Source: Cellulomonas_A sp047229345
GTDB taxonomy: Bacteria; Actinomycetota; Actinomycetes; Actinomycetales; Cellulomonadaceae
Length of the DNA stretch: 64,000 nucleotides
Assembly: GCF_047229345.1 (NCBI RefSeq)
Contig: NZ_JBFTER010000009.1
Span: 1 to 64,000 of the forward strand
Reading direction: 5' to 3'
Position 1 is the first letter of the stretch, and every line of letters begins with the position of its first letter. Made by a program: the position numbers and the translations under genes. Below, piece after piece: positions 39,890 through 49,135 of this stretch. The notes beneath the pieces were generated by a model. That model was not told the DNA's origin, searched no databases, and was given only the letters and a program-made list of their open reading frames with translations.

Positions 39890-42286
39890 ATGGCGGACTT
39901 CTGGGTCCAGGAGGCGCAGGCCTGGGTCAACAGCACGTACGGCGCGGTCGCGGGCTACACGCCGGTCGAGGTCGACGGCGTGACGGGCTGGCGCACGGTC
40001 TTCGCCCTGACGCGCGGGCTCCAGGTCGAGCTCGGGATCACCGCGCTCTCGGACAACTTCGGCGTGACGACGAGCGCACGGTTCGCCGCCCAGGTCGGGA
40101 CGCTGACCCCGCAGAGCCCCGCGTCGAACGTCGTGCGGATCCTGCGGTGCGCGCTGTGGTGCAAGGGCTACCAGGGCGGCGACGTGCGCGACGGGGTGTT
40201 CGACGACGCGCTCGCGCTCGCGGTCGTCCGCGCCCTGCAGGACCTCGGGCTGCCCGGCACGACCCCCGCGGTCGACGTCAAGGTGATGAAGAGCCTGCTC
40301 AGCATGGACGCCTACCTCACGGTGCCGGGCGGGCGTGACGAGGTCCGGGCGTTCCAGCAGTGGCTCAACGCGCGCTACCTGCCCCGGCTCGACTTCGCGG
40401 TCGTCCCGTGCGACGGGCGCTACGCGCGTGACCTCCAGCGCGGCCTGATGCTCGGCGTGCAGTACGAGATCGGGATGGCCGACGGCGTCGCGAACGGCAA
40501 CTTCGGTCCCGGTACGCAGGCCGGTCTGCGCGGCCCCGCGTACGTCGAGCCGGGCAGCACCGACGAGCGGGCGGCGTTCGTCCGGCTGTTCCAGGGCGCG
40601 CTGCTCTGCAACGGCTACGACACCCCGTTCGACGGCACGTTCGGCACCGCGACGTCGGACGCCGTGGCGGCGTTCCAGGACTTCGTGCAGCTCACCCCGA
40701 CCGGCGTCGGTGACTTCGCCACCTGGGCCTCGCTCCTCGTGAGCTCGGGCGACCCGGACCGCCCCGGCACCGCGGCGGACACCTCGACGCCCCTGACCCC
40801 CGCGACGGCGACCGCCCTGCGCGACGCGGGCTACCGGACGGTCGGGCGCTACATGAGCGTCGCGACGAAGCGGTACCGGCGCACGGAGCTCGACGACGTG
40901 CTGGCCGCGGGGCTCACCACGTTCCCGATCTACCAGGAGTTCGGCAACGAGGCGAAGTACTTCACCGACGAGATCGGCTACGGCCACGGGCTGGCCGCCG
41001 CCCGCCGCGCCCGCCAGCTCGGGTTCCTGCCCGGCGCCGTCATCCACTTCGCGGTCGACTACGACGCGACGAACGACGACATCGACGCGCGGGTCATCCG
41101 CTACTTCGAGGGCGTCAACCGCGGGATCGGCGCCGCGCGGGCGGGGGAGTACCGCGTCGGCGTGTACGGCTCGCGGAACGTGTGCGCGCGGGTGTGCGCC
41201 CGCGAGCTCGCCGTGAGCGCGTTCGTCGCGGGCATGTCCCGGGGCTGGAGCGGCAACCTCGGCTTCCCGCTGCCCCCGCAGTGGGCGTACGACCAGGTCC
41301 AGACCCTCACGGTGGGCGCCGGGGCGGGCGTCGTGACGATCGACAAGGTCATCCGCTCCCCGAGGGCCGAGCCGGTCGGCGCCGACGGGCTCGTCGAGAC
41401 CCCGCGCGGCACCGACGACGCGGGCTTCCACCAGATGTTCTGGTCGCTGACCCAGCTGCGCTTCGAGGCCGAGGTCGCGCTCCGCGGCGCGTCCGACGAG
41501 GCCCGCGCCCAGGCAGACGACCTCGTGCTGCACCACGCGCAGACGGGCAGGTTCGCGACGGCCGCCTGGACGGCGTCCACACCGCTCGCCGAGACCCGGC
41601 TCCCGGAGCCGGCGGCGTCCGAGGTCGCGGCGGCGCGCGCCCGGTTCCTCGCCACCCCGCCGCCCGCCGCGAGTCCCGTGGACTACGACGGCGACCTCGC
41701 GCACCTCGCGGCGAGCGCGCGCGCCTGGTCGATCGCGGGCTTCGGCGACGACCCGGCTACCGTCGGCCGCGGCGACCTCGGCAGCTGGGCCCTGGACCTC
41801 GTCGCCCTCTGGGCCGAGTACGCCACGGCCCGCGAGTCCGGCCCCGAGCCGCGCGGCGGTGCTCAGACCTGGCTCGCGGAGCGGATCGGCACGGGGACGG
41901 GCGCACTGACCCGCGCCGACCTCGTCGCGGACGTCGACGCGTACCTCGTCTCGCGGGCCCGCGAGGCGGACCCGTCGCGGGGCGTCGCGGACGTCGTGCG
42001 CGAGATCCTCGTGCGGTCCGCCCTGGACCCCACGTGGCGCTTCGCGGAGTTCCTCGACGCGCGCTTCGGTGGCAGGCACGTGACCGCCCGCAGTGCTGTG
42101 GCGGCGCTCGTCGACCCCCGGACCCCGTGGAGCGACGGCCCGGTCGCGCAGTTCTCGGGCACCCGGCGGCCCGGCGAGCGCAGCGCCGCGGTCACGAGCC
42201 GGCGCGAGCTCGGCGGCGAGGCCCGGGCGGTCGCCCAGGCGTTCGTGACCGTGCTGTGGCGGCTCGCGGGGCGCCCGCTCTCGTGA
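39890..42286 (+). CDS. DUF1906 (Rv2525c-like) glycoside-hydrolase-like protein with peptidoglycan-binding domain
   Basis: 798 residues from ATG 39890 after GGGGGAG. It begins with repeats of a PG-binding-like helical unit (WRTVFALTRGLQVELGITALSDNFGVTT; VRAFQQWLNARYLP; FVRLFQGALLCNGYDTPFDGTFGTATSDAVAAFQDFV). The DUF1906 barrel spans about 302-488 (GYRTVGRYMS, TFPIYQEFG, GAVIHFAVDYDATNDDI, YRVGVYGSRNVCA). A long helical C-terminus follows. Homologues such as M. tuberculosis Rv2525c act on the cell envelope. No signal peptide is visible, so export may depend on a partner or it may be cytosolic. Confidence 0.85.
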   Translation: MADFWVQEAQAWVNSTYGAVAGYTPVEVDGVTGWRTVFALTRGLQVELGITALSDNFGVTTSARFAAQVGTLTPQSPASNVVRILRCALWCKGYQGGDVRDGVFDDALALAVVRALQDLGLPGTTPAVDVKVMKSLLSMDAYLTVPGGRDEVRAFQQWLNARYLPRLDFAVVPCDGRYARDLQRGLMLGVQYEIGMADGVANGNFGPGTQAGLRGPAYVEPGSTDERAAFVRLFQGALLCNGYDTPFDGTFGTATSDAVAAFQDFVQLTPTGVGDFATWASLLVSSGDPDRPGTAADTSTPLTPATATALRDAGYRTVGRYMSVATKRYRRTELDDVLAAGLTTFPIYQEFGNEAKYFTDEIGYGHGLAAARRARQLGFLPGAVIHFAVDYDATNDDIDARVIRYFEGVNRGIGAARAGEYRVGVYGSRNVCARVCARELAVSAFVAGMSRGWSGNLGFPLPPQWAYDQVQTLTVGAGAGVVTIDKVIRSPRAEPVGADGLVETPRGTDDAGFHQMFWSLTQLRFEAEVALRGASDEARAQADDLVLHHAQTGRFATAAWTASTPLAETRLPEPAASEVAAARARFLATPPPAASPVDYDGDLAHLAASARAWSIAGFGDDPATVGRGDLGSWALDLVALWAEYATARESGPEPRGGAQTWLAERIGTGTGALTRADLVADVDAYLVSRAREADPSRGVADVVREILVRSALDPTWRFAEFLDARFGGRHVTARSAVAALVDPRTPWSDGPVAQFSGTRRPGERSAAVTSRRELGGEARAVAQAFVTVLWRLAGRPLS

Positions 42287-42320
42287 AGCAGCCGAGTCCG
42301 GTGCTCGGCTGGGCGGCTTC

Positions 42321-42947
42321 GTGAGGCGACTGGTGAGGCGCTGGTCCTGTTCCCGGTCAGCTCGCGCACGCGGGGCGTCCTCCCCCTTCGCTGTGCAGGA
42401 GGGCACATCGAAGTCGCCGACCCGTCGCCCTCGGGCGGGAGCAGCACGCCACGCTCCTCGAGCGGACGGTTCCCGGGGGCCCGGGCCGACGGCGCTCCGC
42501 CGGGCCGTGGGCGGTGCCGGCCTCGGCGTTCTCGCGCTCGTCGCCACGGGCTGTGGTCCGGACGAGTCGATCTCGGTGGACATGGCGACGACCGACGCCC
42601 GGGCGGGCGCCCTCGACGACGCGGCTGCGCTCCGGGAGGCGATGCGCGCGCACAGCGGCGCGGCGACGGTCCGTGACGCGACGGACGCGTGGTCGCGAAC
42701 GGCTCTCGGCCGGCAGGCAGCGATCCACGAGCTCGGCGACGGCGATCTCGAGCTGGTCATGGTCTACGACGTGTCGGAGAACCAGGGGGGCGGGTGGTTC
42801 TCCAGCGAGGTGGTGGTCCGGCTCTGCACGCAGCTCGAGGTGCGGGGTGGCGACGACCCTCAGGTCGACCTCGTCGGCGCGCCTTGCCCCGACGGCCTCC
42901 CGCTTCCCGAGTACGTCGACACCTTCGTCGAGGTCACTCTCGAGTGA
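42321..42947 (+). CDS. Putative lipoprotein, start uncertain
   Basis: The frame is open from GTG 42321, but the real N-terminus is probably near residue 60, where TALRRAVGGAGLGVLALVATGCGPDES gives a lipoprotein signal with lipobox LVATGC. No good start codon or RBS directly precedes it, so the region may use a longer leader or carry an assembly error. The mature part (~130 residues) has VMVYDVSENQGGGWFSSEVVVRLCTQLEV and a Cys pair near the end; not recognised. Confidence 0.55.
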   Translation: MRRLVRRWSCSRSARARGASSPFAVQEGTSKSPTRRPRAGAARHAPRADGSRGPGPTALRRAVGGAGLGVLALVATGCGPDESISVDMATTDARAGALDDAAALREAMRAHSGAATVRDATDAWSRTALGRQAAIHELGDGDLELVMVYDVSENQGGGWFSSEVVVRLCTQLEVRGGDDPQVDLVGAPCPDGLPLPEYVDTFVEVTLE

Positions 42948-43096
42948 GCGTGGCACGAGCGTCCCCGTCTGCGGGACGAGCTCGCGGCGGAGCGGTCAGG
43001 GCGCTCAGCACGCGCGCACTGCTCGCTCCCGGGCGGGGCGGCTGGTGAACGGCAGCGACCGGAGCGCGGTGCGGGGCGCGTGGCCGCCGTGCAGCG

Positions 43097-44038
43097 TCAG
43101 CGCGCGACGAGCGTGATCAGCGTCGCCTCCGGGCGGCACGCGAAGCGCACAGGGGCGTACGGCGACGTCCCGAGGCCCGCAGAGACGTGCAGCCACGTCG
43201 ACCCGTCGCCGCCCGAGCGGTCCGGTCGCGCGCCCGGCCAGCCGTGCAGACCCTTGGCGCGCCCCCGGTCGAGGTCGCAGTTCGTCACGAGAGCGCCGTA
43301 GAACGGCACGGCGAGCTGCCCACCGTGCGTGTGACCGGCGATGACGAGGTCCGCGTCGTCGGCGTGCATCGCGTCGAGCACCCGCCGGTAGGGCGCGTGC
43401 GTGACGCCGAGGTGCAGGTCGACGGGCGTCGCCCCGGTGCGCGCGTCGTCGGTGCCCCCTGCCTCGGGGAAGCGGTCCTGGTCGAGGTGCGCGTCGTCGA
43501 CCCCGACGAGCGAGACCCGCCGCCCCGCCACGTCGAGCACGTCGCGCCGGTTGGTCAGGTCCTTCCACCCGGCGCCACGGAAGCGCGCAGCGAGCTCGCG
43601 CCACGGGAGCTCCGTGGGCGTCTGGCGTCGGGTCCCGCGCGAGTCCGGCAGCAGGTAGCGGCCCGGGTTCTTGGGGACGGGGGCGACGTAGTCGTTCGAG
43701 CCCATCACGAACGCACCGGGCTTCGCGAGGTGCGGCTCGAGCGCGTGCAGCAGCGGGCCCATCGCGCCGAGGTGCGCCCAGTTGTCGCCCGTGTCGATCA
43801 CGAGGTCGGCGTCGAGCGACGCGAGGTCGCGCACCCAGTCGACCTTGCGGCGCTGGCCGGGCACGAGGTGCAGGTCCGCGAGGTGCAGGACGCGCAGCGG
43901 CGCCTCGCCCGCGGGCAGCACGGGGACCGTGACCTCACGGAGCGCGTACCAGCGCACCTCGACGAGCGAGGCCCACGCGAGCGCGCCCACGCCACCGAGC
44001 GCGAGCCCGCCGAGGGCCCGCGCCGTACCGGCCGGCAT
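43097..44038 (-). CDS. Metallophosphoesterase (Rv3683-like)
   Basis: 313 residues. An N-terminal helix (ARALGGLALGGVGALAWASLVEV) probably anchors it in the membrane. The calcineurin-like motifs are complete: HLADLH, DTGDNW, GSNDYV, THAPY and GHTHGGQ. Such proteins hydrolyse phosphodiesters or lipid-linked phosphates. The start overlaps the last base of the penicillin-binding protein gene upstream, as in the Mycobacterium ponA2-Rv3683 pair, which suggests a cell-wall role. Confidence 0.95.
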   Translation of the reverse strand: MPAGTARALGGLALGGVGALAWASLVEVRWYALREVTVPVLPAGEAPLRVLHLADLHLVPGQRRKVDWVRDLASLDADLVIDTGDNWAHLGAMGPLLHALEPHLAKPGAFVMGSNDYVAPVPKNPGRYLLPDSRGTRRQTPTELPWRELAARFRGAGWKDLTNRRDVLDVAGRRVSLVGVDDAHLDQDRFPEAGGTDDARTGATPVDLHLGVTHAPYRRVLDAMHADDADLVIAGHTHGGQLAVPFYGALVTNCDLDRGRAKGLHGWPGARPDRSGGDGSTWLHVSAGLGTSPYAPVRFACRPEATLITLVAR

Positions 44039-46464
44039 CAGCCGTTGCCGCCGTTCCCACGACCGGGGCCGCCGTTGCCGCCGTTGCCGCCGCCCTGCTG
44101 GCCGCCGTCCTGGCCGGGCGCCGGCTGCGGCTGACCGTCCTGCGGCCGCTGCCCGTTCGAGACGGTGAGCGTGATGGTCGCCCCCGTCGGTGCCTCACCG
44201 CTCGGAGACTGACCCGCAACGCGTCCTGCGGCCATCGTCGAGGGCACCTGCGTCGGGTCGACGACCACGGCGAAGCCGGCGGACTCGAGCATGCGCTGCG
44301 CCTCGCCCGGGTCCCACCCGAGGACGCTCGGGACACCGATCTGCTTGCCGTTGAGGTCCGTCGGCGACACCTCGCCGAACGCCGGGACCTCCTGGCCCGC
44401 AAGGGCCTGCTCCATGAACCGCTTCCACGTCGGGGCGGCCACGGACGCGCCGAACATACGAGGGATGACCTTGTCCTTGACCCGGACGTTCTTCATCTGG
44501 AACATCCCGTCGGGGTAGCCGACCCACACCGACGCCGCCATGACGGGCGTGTAGCCGACGAACCAGGTGTGCTCGTTCTCGGAGGTCGTACCGGTCTTCC
44601 CGGCCGACGGGAACGGCGGGGCGTCGACCGAGCTCGCGGTACCCGACCAGACGTTGCTCAAGGCATAGTTCATCGCGTTGGCGACCCGAGGCTCGATGGC
44701 CTGCGCGCAGTTCGCCGACGGGACCGGCAGCTCCGCACCGTTGGCGTCGAGGATCTTCGTGATCGCGATCGGGGAGCAGTGGGTGCCGCCCGAGGCGAAG
44801 GTCGCGAAGGCCTCGGCCATCGACAGCGGCGCGACCGAGTTCGTCCCGAGCACATTCGCCGGGAAAGGGTCGAACGTGCCGTCCCCGGAATTGCCCCCCG
44901 CCTTGTGGATCCCGAGCTGCTCGGCGCCCTGCATGATGTTGCACAGGTCGAGCTGCGTCGCCATCGTGAGGTACGCGAGGTTCACGGAGTTCTTCGTCGC
45001 GTCGAGCACCGACATCATGGCGCCCTTGCCCTCGGCGTTGCCGGGCGTGTACGGGCTGTTCTTGCCCTTCTTGCCGCACGCCCGGAACTGGTTCTCGTTG
45101 AGCGGACGCACCGCACCGTTCACCTGCTCGCGCAGGCTGTGGCCCTGCTTGAGCCACTCGAGGAGCGTGAACGGCTTGAACGTCGAACCGGGCGGGAAGC
45201 CGCTCGCTGCGCCGTAGAGGTTGTCCGCGTTCCAGTTCACGGACGTCTCGGTCGCGCTCGCGGTGTTGTTGTAGTTGCGGTTCTGCGCCATCGCGAGGAT
45301 CTCGCCGGTCCCCGGCCGGACGACCGAGATGGCCGAGCCGATCCCGGACGCGTCGTCGACGGGGATGCCGTTCTTGACCTCGGCGTCCGCGGCGGCCTGC
45401 AGGCGTGGGTCGAGCGTCGTGGTGATGGTCAGCCCGCCGCGGTACAGCAGCTCCTGGCGCTCCTCGAGCGTCGCCCCGAACGCGGGGTCGTGGATCATGA
45501 CCTTCGTGACGTAGTCGCAGAAGTAGCCGGACCCCGGGACGACCTCACCGGCGGTGCTGCAGCCGAGCTTCGTGTTCTGCACGCGGAGTGTGGTCTCGAT
45601 CGGCGTCGCGATCCCGGCGTCGTGCTCCTCGGGCGTGATGATCCCCTGGTCGCGCATGAGTCCCAGGACCGTCGCGCGGCGGTTCGTCGCGTCGACGGGG
45701 TTCTTGACGGGGTCCCACTTGGTCGGCGCCTGCGTGATCCCGGCGATCGTCGCGGCCTCGAGGTAGGTGAGCTCGGCGGCGGGCTTGCTGAAGTAGTACT
45801 GCGCTGCCGCCTCGACGCCGTAGATGGCGATGCCGAACTGCGCGATGTTCAGGTAGTTCTCGAGGATCTGGTCCTTCGGCATGCTCTTCTCGAGCGCGAT
45901 GGCCAGCTTCGCCTCGCGGAGCTTGCGGCTGATGCCCTCGGCGCCTTCCGCGGTCCGGGCTGCCTCGAGCGCGTCGCGGTCGTCCTCGCGCTTGGCCTTC
46001 TCGATGAGCACGTTCTTGACGTACTGCTGCGTGAGCGTCGACGCGCCCTCCTTCTGGTCGCTCAGGAGGGTCTTGACGGTCGCGCGCGCCATGCCGGTGG
46101 GGTCGATGCCGCCGTGCTCGTAGAACCGCTTGTCCTCGACCGCGAGGACCGCCTGGCGCATGATGGGCGCGATCTGGTCGAGGGCGACGACGATGCGGTT
46201 GTCGTGGTAGAAGGTCGCCAGCACCGAGCCGTCCGCCGCAAGCATCGTCGACTTCTCCGACAGCGGTCGCTGCTCCCCGAGCTCGGACGGCAGGTCGTCG
46301 AACGCGGTGACCGTCAGGTCGGTCGCACCGTTCGTGACGGCGACGGCCGGCAGGATGAGCCCGGCGGCGAGCAGGCCCCCGACGCCGGCCATGAGGACGA
46401 ACGCGAGGAGCAGCGCGAGCGCCTGGAACGCGTTGACCTGACGGCCGCGCACAGAGGTAGCCAT
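44038..46464 (-). CDS. ponA2: Class A penicillin-binding protein with PASTA domain
   Basis: 808 residues from ATG 46464. One membrane helix (LALLLAFVLMAGVGGLLAAGLIL) is followed by the GT51 transglycosylase (AVLAVEDKRFYEHGGID, EGASTLTQQYVKN, LENYLNIAQFG) and the transpeptidase with SxxK motif in GFPPGSTFKPF, and KTGTT. A PASTA domain follows (GVPSVLGWDPGEAQRMLESAGFAVVV), then a Gly/Asn/Pro-rich tail. It polymerises and cross-links peptidoglycan. The symbol rests on synteny with M. tuberculosis ponA2 (metallophosphoesterase on one side, whiB on the other). Confidence 0.95.
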   Translation of the reverse strand: MATSVRGRQVNAFQALALLLAFVLMAGVGGLLAAGLILPAVAVTNGATDLTVTAFDDLPSELGEQRPLSEKSTMLAADGSVLATFYHDNRIVVALDQIAPIMRQAVLAVEDKRFYEHGGIDPTGMARATVKTLLSDQKEGASTLTQQYVKNVLIEKAKREDDRDALEAARTAEGAEGISRKLREAKLAIALEKSMPKDQILENYLNIAQFGIAIYGVEAAAQYYFSKPAAELTYLEAATIAGITQAPTKWDPVKNPVDATNRRATVLGLMRDQGIITPEEHDAGIATPIETTLRVQNTKLGCSTAGEVVPGSGYFCDYVTKVMIHDPAFGATLEERQELLYRGGLTITTTLDPRLQAAADAEVKNGIPVDDASGIGSAISVVRPGTGEILAMAQNRNYNNTASATETSVNWNADNLYGAASGFPPGSTFKPFTLLEWLKQGHSLREQVNGAVRPLNENQFRACGKKGKNSPYTPGNAEGKGAMMSVLDATKNSVNLAYLTMATQLDLCNIMQGAEQLGIHKAGGNSGDGTFDPFPANVLGTNSVAPLSMAEAFATFASGGTHCSPIAITKILDANGAELPVPSANCAQAIEPRVANAMNYALSNVWSGTASSVDAPPFPSAGKTGTTSENEHTWFVGYTPVMAASVWVGYPDGMFQMKNVRVKDKVIPRMFGASVAAPTWKRFMEQALAGQEVPAFGEVSPTDLNGKQIGVPSVLGWDPGEAQRMLESAGFAVVVDPTQVPSTMAAGRVAGQSPSGEAPTGATITLTVSNGQRPQDGQPQPAPGQDGGQQGGGNGGNGGPGRGNGGNG

Positions 46465-46768
46465 GGTCCGTAGGGTACGTGAGGCGGCTGACGACGCGAC
46501 GTGGCGACCGTCACGCAGGTCCCCGTCTCCACGCGACCTGCACACCTCCTCCGCCGCTCCTCCCGCGCCCGCACAGGATCGCGAGCCGTCGTCGTGCTGT
46601 CCGGCGGGCGGCCAATAGCCCGGCACGGGGCAAATCGGGTGAAAACGGCAGAAGATGACCCGATCGGAGGACTGTGGGCTGGTGTCACCAGGCACTACGG
46701 TCCCCGCAGGGCGCTCAGGCGCTACGGGGCGCCGGATCGACCGGCGGAGGTCGACGAGAGGTATCTGC

Positions 46769-47068
46769 GTGGCGACGATGCTGCAGGACGCGCACTGGGT
46801 CGCTGGGGCCGCGTGCGGCGTCGGCAAGGTGTCCCCCGACGCGCTGTTCGTCGAGGGGGCCGCCCAGCGGGAGGCGAGGTCGGTGTGCACCGGGTGCCCG
46901 GTGCGGCTCGAGTGCCTCGCGGACGCGCTCGACAACCGGATGGACTTCGGGGTCTGGGGCGGCATGACGGAGCGCGAGCGCCGGGCGCTGCTGCGCCGGC
47001 GGCCCGAGGTCCGGTCGTGGCGGGCAGAGCTCGTCGGGACGGGGGAGCCGGTCGGGGCCGCCCGCTAG
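46769..47068 (+). CDS. WhiB-family iron-sulfur regulator (WhiB4-like by position)
   Basis: 99 residues from GTG 46769 after GAGAGG; a downstream ATG at 46778 is possible. Cys16, Cys40, Cys43 and Cys49 (C-x2-C-x5-C) bind a [4Fe-4S] cluster, GVWGG is the family turn, and RERRALLRRR the basic DNA/sigma-contacting tail. It is divergent from ponA2 across a 304-bp gap with no other gene, as whiB4 is in mycobacteria. It probably senses oxidative stress. A longer in-frame reading from 46655 lacks family likeness. Confidence 0.93.
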   Translation: MATMLQDAHWVAGAACGVGKVSPDALFVEGAAQREARSVCTGCPVRLECLADALDNRMDFGVWGGMTERERRALLRRRPEVRSWRAELVGTGEPVGAAR

Positions 47069-47078
47069 GGTGTGGCCC

Positions 47079-47237
47079 ATGGCCACCACGTGGGAGTACG
47101 CGACCGTCCCCCTGATCATCCACGCCACCAAGGCGATCCTCGACCAGTGGGGTGCCGACGGCTGGGAGCTCGTCCAGGTGATCCAGGGGCCCGACGCGGG
47201 CCTCGTGGCGTACCTGAAGCGACCCAAGGGCGCGTGA
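47079..47237 (+). CDS. DUF4177-like small protein
   Basis: 52 residues, ATG 47079 ten bases after the whiB stop. TTWEYATVPLIIHATKAILDQWGADGWELVQV is the strand-helix pattern of DUF4177, whose members are conserved beside ridA in actinobacteria. Its TGA shares bases with the ATG of the next gene, so the two are coupled. Function unknown. Confidence 0.85.
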   Translation: MATTWEYATVPLIIHATKAILDQWGADGWELVQVIQGPDAGLVAYLKRPKGA

Positions 47238-47704
47238 TGGGGGCCTCCGAGCGGCTCGCCGAGCTCGGCCTCGAGCTGCCGCCGGTCGCGGCGCCCGTCG
47301 CGTCGTACACGCCGGCGGTCCGGACCGGGCAGTACGTCTACACCTCCGGGCAGCTGCCCTTCGTCGACGGCGCTCTGCCCCGGACCGGCAAGGTCGGCAC
47401 GGGCGAGGGTCTCGTGGACCCGGCGGACGCCGCGGAGCTCGCGCGCACGGCCGCGCTCAACGCCCTCGCCGCGGTCGCGTCGGTCGCCGGGGGCCTCGAC
47501 AACGTCGTGCGGATCGTCAAGGTCGTGGGCTTCGTCGCGAGCGACCCGACGTTCACCGGGCAGCCCGCGGTGATCAACGGCGCGAGCGACCTGCTCCGCG
47601 ACGTCCTCGGGGACGCGGGCGTGCACGCGCGCTCCGCGGTCGGCGTCGCGGTCCTGCCGCTCGACTCGCCCGTCGAGGTCGAGGTCGTCGCCGAGGTCGC
47701 CTGA
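47237..47704 (+). CDS. RidA-family protein (enamine/imine deaminase)
   Basis: 155 residues. VRTGQYVYTSGQLPFVDG and VVRIVKVVGFVASDPTFTGQPAVINGASDLL are the Rid signature regions; RSAVGVAVLPLDSPVEVEVVAEV closes the fold. It hydrolyses reactive enamines/imines from PLP enzymes. It belongs to the actinobacterial subfamily encoded beside whiB/crp (Rv3678c-like). Ends before a long hairpin. Confidence 0.9.
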   Translation: MGASERLAELGLELPPVAAPVASYTPAVRTGQYVYTSGQLPFVDGALPRTGKVGTGEGLVDPADAAELARTAALNALAAVASVAGGLDNVVRIVKVVGFVASDPTFTGQPAVINGASDLLRDVLGDAGVHARSAVGVAVLPLDSPVEVEVVAEVA

Positions 47705-47759
47705 CGGCGCCGCCCGACCGACCCCCGACGGCGCCGCCCGCCCGGGGCGGCCCGCACCC

Positions 47760-47809
47760 GCACCGACGAGGGCCCCGACCGCACGTGCGGTCGGGGCCCT
47801 CGTCGGTGC
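47760..47809. terminator. Bidirectional terminator between ridA and crp
   Basis: A perfect 25-bp inverted repeat, beginning GCACCGACGAGG and ending CCTCGTCGGTGC, forms one of the strongest hairpins in the window, between convergent genes. Confidence 0.92.
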
Positions 47810-47823
47810 GTGCTGCGTGCGGC

Positions 47824-48501
47824 TCAGCGCGCGCGGCGCTCCAGGCGGTCGACGTCGAGGAGCACGACCGCGCGCCCCTCGCGGCGGACCCAGCCGCGCG
47901 CGGCGAAGTCGGCCAGCGCTTTGTTCACGGTCTCGCGGGAGGCGCCCACGAGCTGGGCGAGCTCCTCCTGCGTCAGGTCGTGCGCGACGCGGATGCCCTC
48001 GTCGACGGTCTCGCCGAAGCGCGTCGCCAGGTCCAGCAGCGCCTTGGCCACCCGGCCGGGCACGTCGGAGAACACGAGGTCCGCGAGCGCCTCGTTGGTG
48101 CGCCGGAGCCGGTGCGCGAGCGCCTTGAGCAGGTGCATCGCGACGGTCGGGTTCGCCTCGAGCCACGCGATGAGCGCCGAGTGGGCGAGCTCGAGCAGGC
48201 GCGCGTCGGCCACGACGGTGGCGGTCGCGGTGCGCGGGCCGGGGTCGAACAGCGACAGCTCGCCGAACATCTCACCCGGTCCCTGCACGGACAGCAGGTT
48301 CTCGCGGCCGTCGCTCGAGCGCCGGCCTAGCTTGATCTTCCCGGACGTGATCACGAAGAGCCGGTCACCGCGCTCGCCCTCGTGGAAGAGCACGTCACCC
48401 CGGCTGACCTCGATCGGGGACATCGACGCGATCAGTGCACGGGCCGCCTCGGGGTCCATGTTCACGAACAACGGGGCCGACAGTACGACGTCGTCCTCCA
48501 C
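47824..48501 (-). CDS. crp: cAMP-receptor-type transcriptional regulator (Crp)
   Basis: 225 residues. The cyclic-nucleotide pocket is GEMFGELSLFDPGPRTATATV with Glu and Arg in place, like mycobacterial Crp. The dimer helix is followed by the HTH LTQEELAQLVGASRETVNKALADFAARGW. It binds TGTGA-N6-TCACA-type sites and controls central metabolism. The position near nth matches Rv3676/crp of M. tuberculosis. Confidence 0.95.
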   Translation of the reverse strand: MEDDVVLSAPLFVNMDPEAARALIASMSPIEVSRGDVLFHEGERGDRLFVITSGKIKLGRRSSDGRENLLSVQGPGEMFGELSLFDPGPRTATATVVADARLLELAHSALIAWLEANPTVAMHLLKALAHRLRRTNEALADLVFSDVPGRVAKALLDLATRFGETVDEGIRVAHDLTQEELAQLVGASRETVNKALADFAARGWVRREGRAVVLLDVDRLERRAR

Positions 48502-48555
48502 GCTGGACCTCCACCCGCTCCGCCGGACACTGCTGCCAGGGGACAGTCTGCCGCA

Positions 48556-48975
48556 TCAGCCCCGGTCAGGGCGGACGAGGGTCCTGGCGGGCGGCGTGGC
48601 GGGCTCTTCGGCGAGGTGCTCGACGAAGCGGTCGGTCGCCGCGGCGAACGCCACGTCCACCTCCGCCTGGTAGCGCGCGAGCCGGCCGTCGAGGTCGCGC
48701 AGCGCCTCGAGCTGGTGCACCTCGGCCATCGGGAGACCGGCGCGCAGCGAGCGGAGCAGCTCGACGTGACGCGGGATGTCCGGGGCAGCGCCTGCCGGGA
48801 GGAGGGTCTCGCCGTCGACCCCGAGCGGCTCGGGGACCGTGATGACCGCGATCGCGACGTCCAGGCGGGCCCGGACGAGCCGGCGCCAGTGCGCGACCCG
48901 CCGGCGCTCGGCGTTCAGGGCTGCACGGTGGTCGCTCAGCCGGTCGGCCACGGAGGTCTCGACCACCAGCGACAT
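48556..48975 (-). CDS. Helical protein, RsiG-like
   Basis: 139 residues from ATG 48975. LSDHRAALNAERRRVAHWRRLVRARLDVAIAV is the antiparallel helical hairpin found in RsiG, the c-di-GMP-dependent anti-sigma factor of Streptomyces, but the E-x3-S-x2-R-x3-Q-x3-D ligand motif is not intact (only R and D positions fit). The rest is helical (HVELLRSLRAGLPMAEVHQLEALRDLDGRLARYQAEVDVAFAAATDRFVEHL). It is conserved next to crp/nth in relatives. An anti-sigma role is a guess. Confidence 0.6.
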   Translation of the reverse strand: MSLVVETSVADRLSDHRAALNAERRRVAHWRRLVRARLDVAIAVITVPEPLGVDGETLLPAGAAPDIPRHVELLRSLRAGLPMAEVHQLEALRDLDGRLARYQAEVDVAFAAATDRFVEHLAEEPATPPARTLVRPDRG

Positions 48976-49135
48976 CCGTCCGCTCCCGTCTCTGCGCCGC
49001 CGCCCTGTCGGCGGTTCACCCGGTAGTTCGACGCGGGAGGGCGCGGACTTGAGGTGCGTGGCGTCCGGGCAGGTCACGATCACCCGGCGGGCCCAACGAG
49101 GACCACGCGGACGCCCCGCCCCGTAGGCTGCCCGT

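Noticed and set aside
39743..42760. 1005-codon open frame antisense to the DUF1906 gene
   Set aside because: Arg/Ala/Gly-rich shadow of a GC-rich gene; the plus strand has domain likeness, RBS and neighbours.
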